From Owenweeksia sp. TMED14 (GTDB lineage Bacteria; Bacteroidota; Bacteroidia; Flavobacteriales; Schleiferiaceae): a stretch of DNA of 17,029 nt. Made by a program: the position numbers and the translations under genes. Below the pieces are notes generated by a model. The model was not told the DNA's origin and made no database searches. It worked only from the letters and a program-made list of their open reading frames with translations. The stretch spans positions 1 to 17,029 of the forward strand of contig NHBT01000006.1 in the NCBI GenBank assembly GCA_002167805.1. The letters are read 5' to 3'. This document shows, piece by piece, positions 14,797-17,029 of the stretch. The first letter of the stretch is position 1. Every line of letters starts with the position of its first letter.

Positions 14797-15729
14797 ATGA
14801 AGAAAACAAATTCAATTTTAATGATTCGCCCGTTTAATTTTCAGTTCAATAATCAAACAGCTATTGATAATCATTATCAAAATCAAAATGATTCTTTAAA
14901 AGATACTCATAAAAAAGCTGAAAAAGAATTTGATGAAATGGTTTCTGAATTGAGAAAAAATGGCATTTCGGTATTTGTTTTTAATGATGACGGAAAGTTC
15001 CATACCCCAGATTCAATTTTTCCTAATAACTGGATCTCATTTCATGAAAACGGTAATGTTGGACTATATCCAATGTTTGCAGAAAATAGAAGATTAGAAA
15101 GACGACCTGAAATATTAAAATATTTAAATGCTCAAGGATTTTTAACTAAAGAAATTATAGATTACTCTCCCGCTGAAAAATCCGAAAAATATCTTGAGGG
15201 CTCAGGAAGTATGATTTTAGATAGAGAAAATAGAATTGCTTATTGTTCACTTTCAAAAAGATCAAATGAAGACTTGTTTTATACTTTTTGTGAAGATTTC
15301 AAATTCAAACCCCTAGTTTTTAAATCTTATCAGTCAATAAATGGGAAAAGACTTTCGATATATCATACAAATGTAATGATGTGCATAGCTGGTGAATATG
15401 CAATTATTTGTTTGGAGTCCGTTGATAATATTGATGAGAAAAAACGACTTGTTGAGACTATTATCCAATCAGGGAAAGAGATTATAGAGATACAAGAAAA
15501 TCAAGTTGAGAAGTTTGCAGGAAATATGCTTGAATTAAAAAATATTGCCGGGGAAAGTGTTTTGGTCATGAGTAGCGCTGCGAGAAACTGTCTTAATAAT
15601 AAACAAATTGAAAGCATATTAAAGTATTCGAAGATTATAAATTCTGATCTTGATACGATTGAAAGTCTAGGGGGGGGAAGTGCAAGATGTATGATGGCAG
15701 AAATATTTTTACCTCAGATATCGACTTGA
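14797..15729 (+). CDS. ctlX: CtlX-type citrulline hydrolase (arginine deiminase-related protein)
   Basis: Second pentein-fold enzyme, similar to the CtlX group that hydrolyses citrulline to ornithine, CO2 and ammonia. Recognisable motifs are MIRPFNFQFN (9-18), TPDSIFPNNWISFH (70-83), LEGSGSMILDR (133-143), YHTNVMM (189-195) and GGGSARCMMAEIF (292-304) with the expected nucleophile Cys298. The HTN triplet replaces the HxD of the upstream enzyme, in keeping with this branch of the family. The 310 residues are full length. It starts two bases after the previous stop, so the two are surely one transcript. Its end overlaps a minus-strand small ORF by 21 bases. No hairpin terminator is visible after it. 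The product assignment is from family resemblance; other citrulline-like substrates are possible. Confidence 0.88.
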   Translation: MKKTNSILMIRPFNFQFNNQTAIDNHYQNQNDSLKDTHKKAEKEFDEMVSELRKNGISVFVFNDDGKFHTPDSIFPNNWISFHENGNVGLYPMFAENRRLERRPEILKYLNAQGFLTKEIIDYSPAEKSEKYLEGSGSMILDRENRIAYCSLSKRSNEDLFYTFCEDFKFKPLVFKSYQSINGKRLSIYHTNVMMCIAGEYAIICLESVDNIDEKKRLVETIIQSGKEIIEIQENQVEKFAGNMLELKNIAGESVLVMSSAARNCLNNKQIESILKYSKIINSDLDTIESLGGGSARCMMAEIFLPQIST

Positions 15730-15921
15730 ACAAGAGCCTGATTTTTGATTAGTACAAATTCTATCGTAAAGATATTGTTGGTATTCAGAATAATTTGAAT
15801 CCCAAAGTTTAGTGGTAGTAATTGATACAGAGAATCTTACAACTACTCCACTGGGGTTACAAATTCCGTCCCATAATGTTACTCCACTGTGGTACTTAAT
15901 GGTTTGATAGTCCAGTACCAT
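15709..15921 (-). CDS. Possible small protein of unknown function
   Basis: Open frame of 70 codons from ATG 15921 (12 more codons are open upstream, with a TTG at 15957) to TAA at 15709. The product has a mixed, protein-like composition (KYHSGVTLWDGICNPSGVVV, then RFSVSITTTKLWDSNYSEY) with alternating polar and hydrophobic residues like beta strands. It has an internal 12-residue period (HSGV, then PSGV) encoded by a 10-bp direct repeat. It overlaps the end of the upstream small membrane ORF by 26 bases and the 3' end of ctlX by 21 bases. I recognise no family. It may be spurious. Confidence 0.28.
   Translation of the reverse strand: MVLDYQTIKYHSGVTLWDGICNPSGVVVRFSVSITTTKLWDSNYSEYQQYLYDRICTNQKSGSCSSRYLR
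15844..15889. repeat. Short direct repeat TACTCCACTG, 36-bp period
   Basis: TACTCCACTG occurs at 15844-15853 and 15880-15889. The period is exactly 12 codons in the minus-strand small ORF and yields its paired SGV segments. The first copy is followed by GGG and the second by TGG. Confidence 0.5.
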
Positions 15922-16108
15922 TAATAAATTTACTTTTTCTGTCAGAAGATCTCTCAAAAAAAGAAAAACTCATTAGGACACATCCAAATGAATAAATAAT
16001 ATACTGAATCACTTGGTGGGGAAAATAATTCCTAATTAGAAAAGTTATTACTATTAAACTAATTGAAATATAAAATATTTTTTTATTTAAAATTTTCATG
16101 TACTTCAT
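15896..16108 (-). CDS. Predicted small two-helix membrane protein downstream of glmS
   Basis: A 70-residue ORF starting at ATG 16108 (a second ATG, codon 4, is at 16099). It has a short positive N-terminus (KILNKK), a first hydrophobic segment at about 11-25 (FYISISLIVITFLI), a short turn with RNYFPHQ, a second hydrophobic segment at about 33-50 (VIQYIIYSFGCVLMSF), and a polar, charged tail (FFERSSDRKSKF). This topology, with charges where a membrane hairpin would need them, argues for a real gene in otherwise empty DNA. It lies 48 bases behind glmS on the same strand with no obvious promoter or terminator between. No family is recognised. Confidence 0.48.
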   Translation of the reverse strand: MKYMKILNKKIFYISISLIVITFLIRNYFPHQVIQYIIYSFGCVLMSFSFFERSSDRKSKFINGTGLSNH

Positions 16109-16156
16109 TTACTCAACATATTAATTTTTTATATCACCCGAAAAAACTATCAAACC

Positions 16157-17029
16157 TCACTCCACAGTGACTGCCTTTGCCAAATTTCTCGGCTGGTCTA
16201 CATTGCATCCTCTTTCAACTGCCACATGATAACTTAAAAGCTGTAGTGGAATTGTTGTTAACAGTGGACTTAGACAATCTAATGTATCTGGAATTTCAAT
16301 TACAGCATCTGAAAGCGACTTTACTTCGCTTTGTCCAAAACCTGTAATAGAAATAATCTTGCCTTTTCTCGCTTTAACTTCTTGAATATTCGATACTAGC
16401 TTTTCATACATACCGCCCAACGGAGCAATTACGATGATCGGCATATTTTTATCAATCAACGCTATAGGGCCATGCTTCATTTCTGCCGCCGGGTAGCCTT
16501 CAGCGTGGATATAGCTAATTTCCTTAAGTTTTAATGCTCCCTCTAACGCTACTGGGAAATTAAATCCACGGCCCAAAAACAATGAATTATTAAATCCTTT
16601 TAAACTCTTTGAAATAGTTTTGATTACTGAATCTAATTCAAGCATAGATTCAATCTTTTCTGGAATTTTATTAATCTCCAAAGCGATTTCTCTAAACTTA
16701 GTTTTAGTCAATTCATTTTTTATTTTCCCTAAATATAGAGCCACCATCGCAAGAACAGTTACTTGAGCAGTAAAAGCCTTTGTTGAAGCCACACCTATTT
16801 CTGGCCCGGCATGAGTAAAAGCTCCAGCATCAGTTTCGCGGGCAATAGAAGATCCAACTACATTACAAATCCCGAAAACGGACGCACCAGACTCCTTGGC
16901 TAGTTTTATAGCTGCAAGAGTATCTGCGGTCTCCCCAGATTGTGAAATTGCAATTACAACGTCATTTGAATTTATTACTGGATTTCTATACCTAAATTCT
17001 GATGCATACTCAACCTCCACAGGGACTCT
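16157..17029 (-). CDS. glmS: Glutamine-fructose-6-phosphate aminotransferase (isomerizing), C-terminal part
   Basis: Glucosamine-6-phosphate synthase, which makes GlcN-6-P from fructose 6-phosphate and glutamine, the first step to UDP-GlcNAc for peptidoglycan and lipopolysaccharide. Only the C-terminal 290 or so residues are in the window; the N-terminal glutaminase half lies beyond the right edge. The frame is open to the edge (RVP precedes VEVEYASEF), so the GTG at 17020 is an internal Val codon, not a start. Both SIS domains are visible: AISQSGETADTLAAIK and STKAFTAQ in the first, then GRGFNFPVALEGALKLKEIS, AEGYPAAEMKHGPIALID and the invariant C-terminus NLAKAVTVE, whose Lys and preceding loop belong to the isomerase active site. 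The stop is TGA at 16157. Confidence 0.97.
   Translation of the reverse strand, partial: RVPVEVEYASEFRYRNPVINSNDVVIAISQSGETADTLAAIKLAKESGASVFGICNVVGSSIARETDAGAFTHAGPEIGVASTKAFTAQVTVLAMVALYLGKIKNELTKTKFREIALEINKIPEKIESMLELDSVIKTISKSLKGFNNSLFLGRGFNFPVALEGALKLKEISYIHAEGYPAAEMKHGPIALIDKNMPIIVIAPLGGMYEKLVSNIQEVKARKGKIISITGFGQSEVKSLSDAVIEIPDTLDCLSPLLTTIPLQLLSYHVAVERGCNVDQPRNLAKAVTVE

Noticed and set aside
15896..15924. Inverted repeat TTAATGG / CCATTAA in the gap before glmS
   Set aside because: Seven base pairs with a 15-base loop and no T run; it could easily occur by chance in A/T-rich DNA.
17018..17020. GTG as a possible start of the last gene
   Set aside because: The frame continues upstream to the window edge with the conserved RVPVEVE sequence of GlmS, so the gene is simply cut by the window.

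Overview
The window looks like chromosomal DNA of a Bacteroidota (Bacteroidetes) bacterium, probably a low-GC, aquatic-type member of the Flavobacteriales/Cytophagales kind; the exact lineage cannot be read from the sequence. Support: the order prs - L25 (CTC type) - pth; a TonB-dependent receptor with an N-terminal carboxypeptidase-regulatory-like domain; many lipoproteins; no visible Shine-Dalgarno sequences but A-rich leaders (three genes start at T-AAAAAA-ATG); and several matches to the Bacteroidetes -7 promoter element TAnnTTTG. Nothing looks like a phage, insertion sequence, CRISPR array or integrated element.

Left end (1-3051), housekeeping. It opens with the 3' end of a gene coding for a highly repetitive acidic tail (EEVT/EEAT repeats). 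A strong hairpin terminator shared with the convergent dCMP deaminase gene follows. A tRNA-Leu(CAA) gene lies upstream of the deaminase on the minus strand. Sixty-two bases away, in divergent orientation, begins the compact prs - rplY/ctc - pth unit (PRPP synthesis, ribosomal protein L25 with an acidic repeat tail, peptidyl-tRNA hydrolase).

Middle (3126-12895), cell envelope and polymer breakdown. A TonB-dependent outer-membrane receptor, a secreted GH20 beta-hexosaminidase and a lipoprotein GH2 beta-mannosidase lie on one strand, the two hydrolases sharing an ATGA overlap. GlcNAc-releasing plus beta-mannose-releasing activity fits the chitobiose-mannose core of N-glycans or a similar mixed glycan, but no SusD, transporter or regulator is visible. 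Convergent to them is a secreted M28 zinc peptidase with a PDZ domain. Divergent from that peptidase are a PD40 beta-propeller lipoprotein and an NTF2/SnoaL-like lipoprotein.

Right end (12976-17029). An SPFH/prohibitin-family lipoprotein is followed by a 42-codon open stretch directly behind its stop codon. Then comes a two-gene operon of guanidino-group modifying enzymes: an arginine deiminase/DDAH-like protein and a CtlX-type citrulline hydrolase. Together they could turn arginine into citrulline and then ornithine without carbamoyl phosphate. The last 427 bases before glmS hold only small minus-strand ORFs, one of them a convincing two-helix membrane protein. The window ends inside glmS (glucosamine-6-phosphate synthase), whose N-terminal half is missing.

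Most of this is ordinary chromosomal content. The points most worth a second look are the hexosaminidase/mannosidase pair with a C-terminally short mannosidase, the paired deiminase operon, the start-stop codons touching both GTG starts, the open frame after the SPFH gene, and the small ORFs behind glmS.
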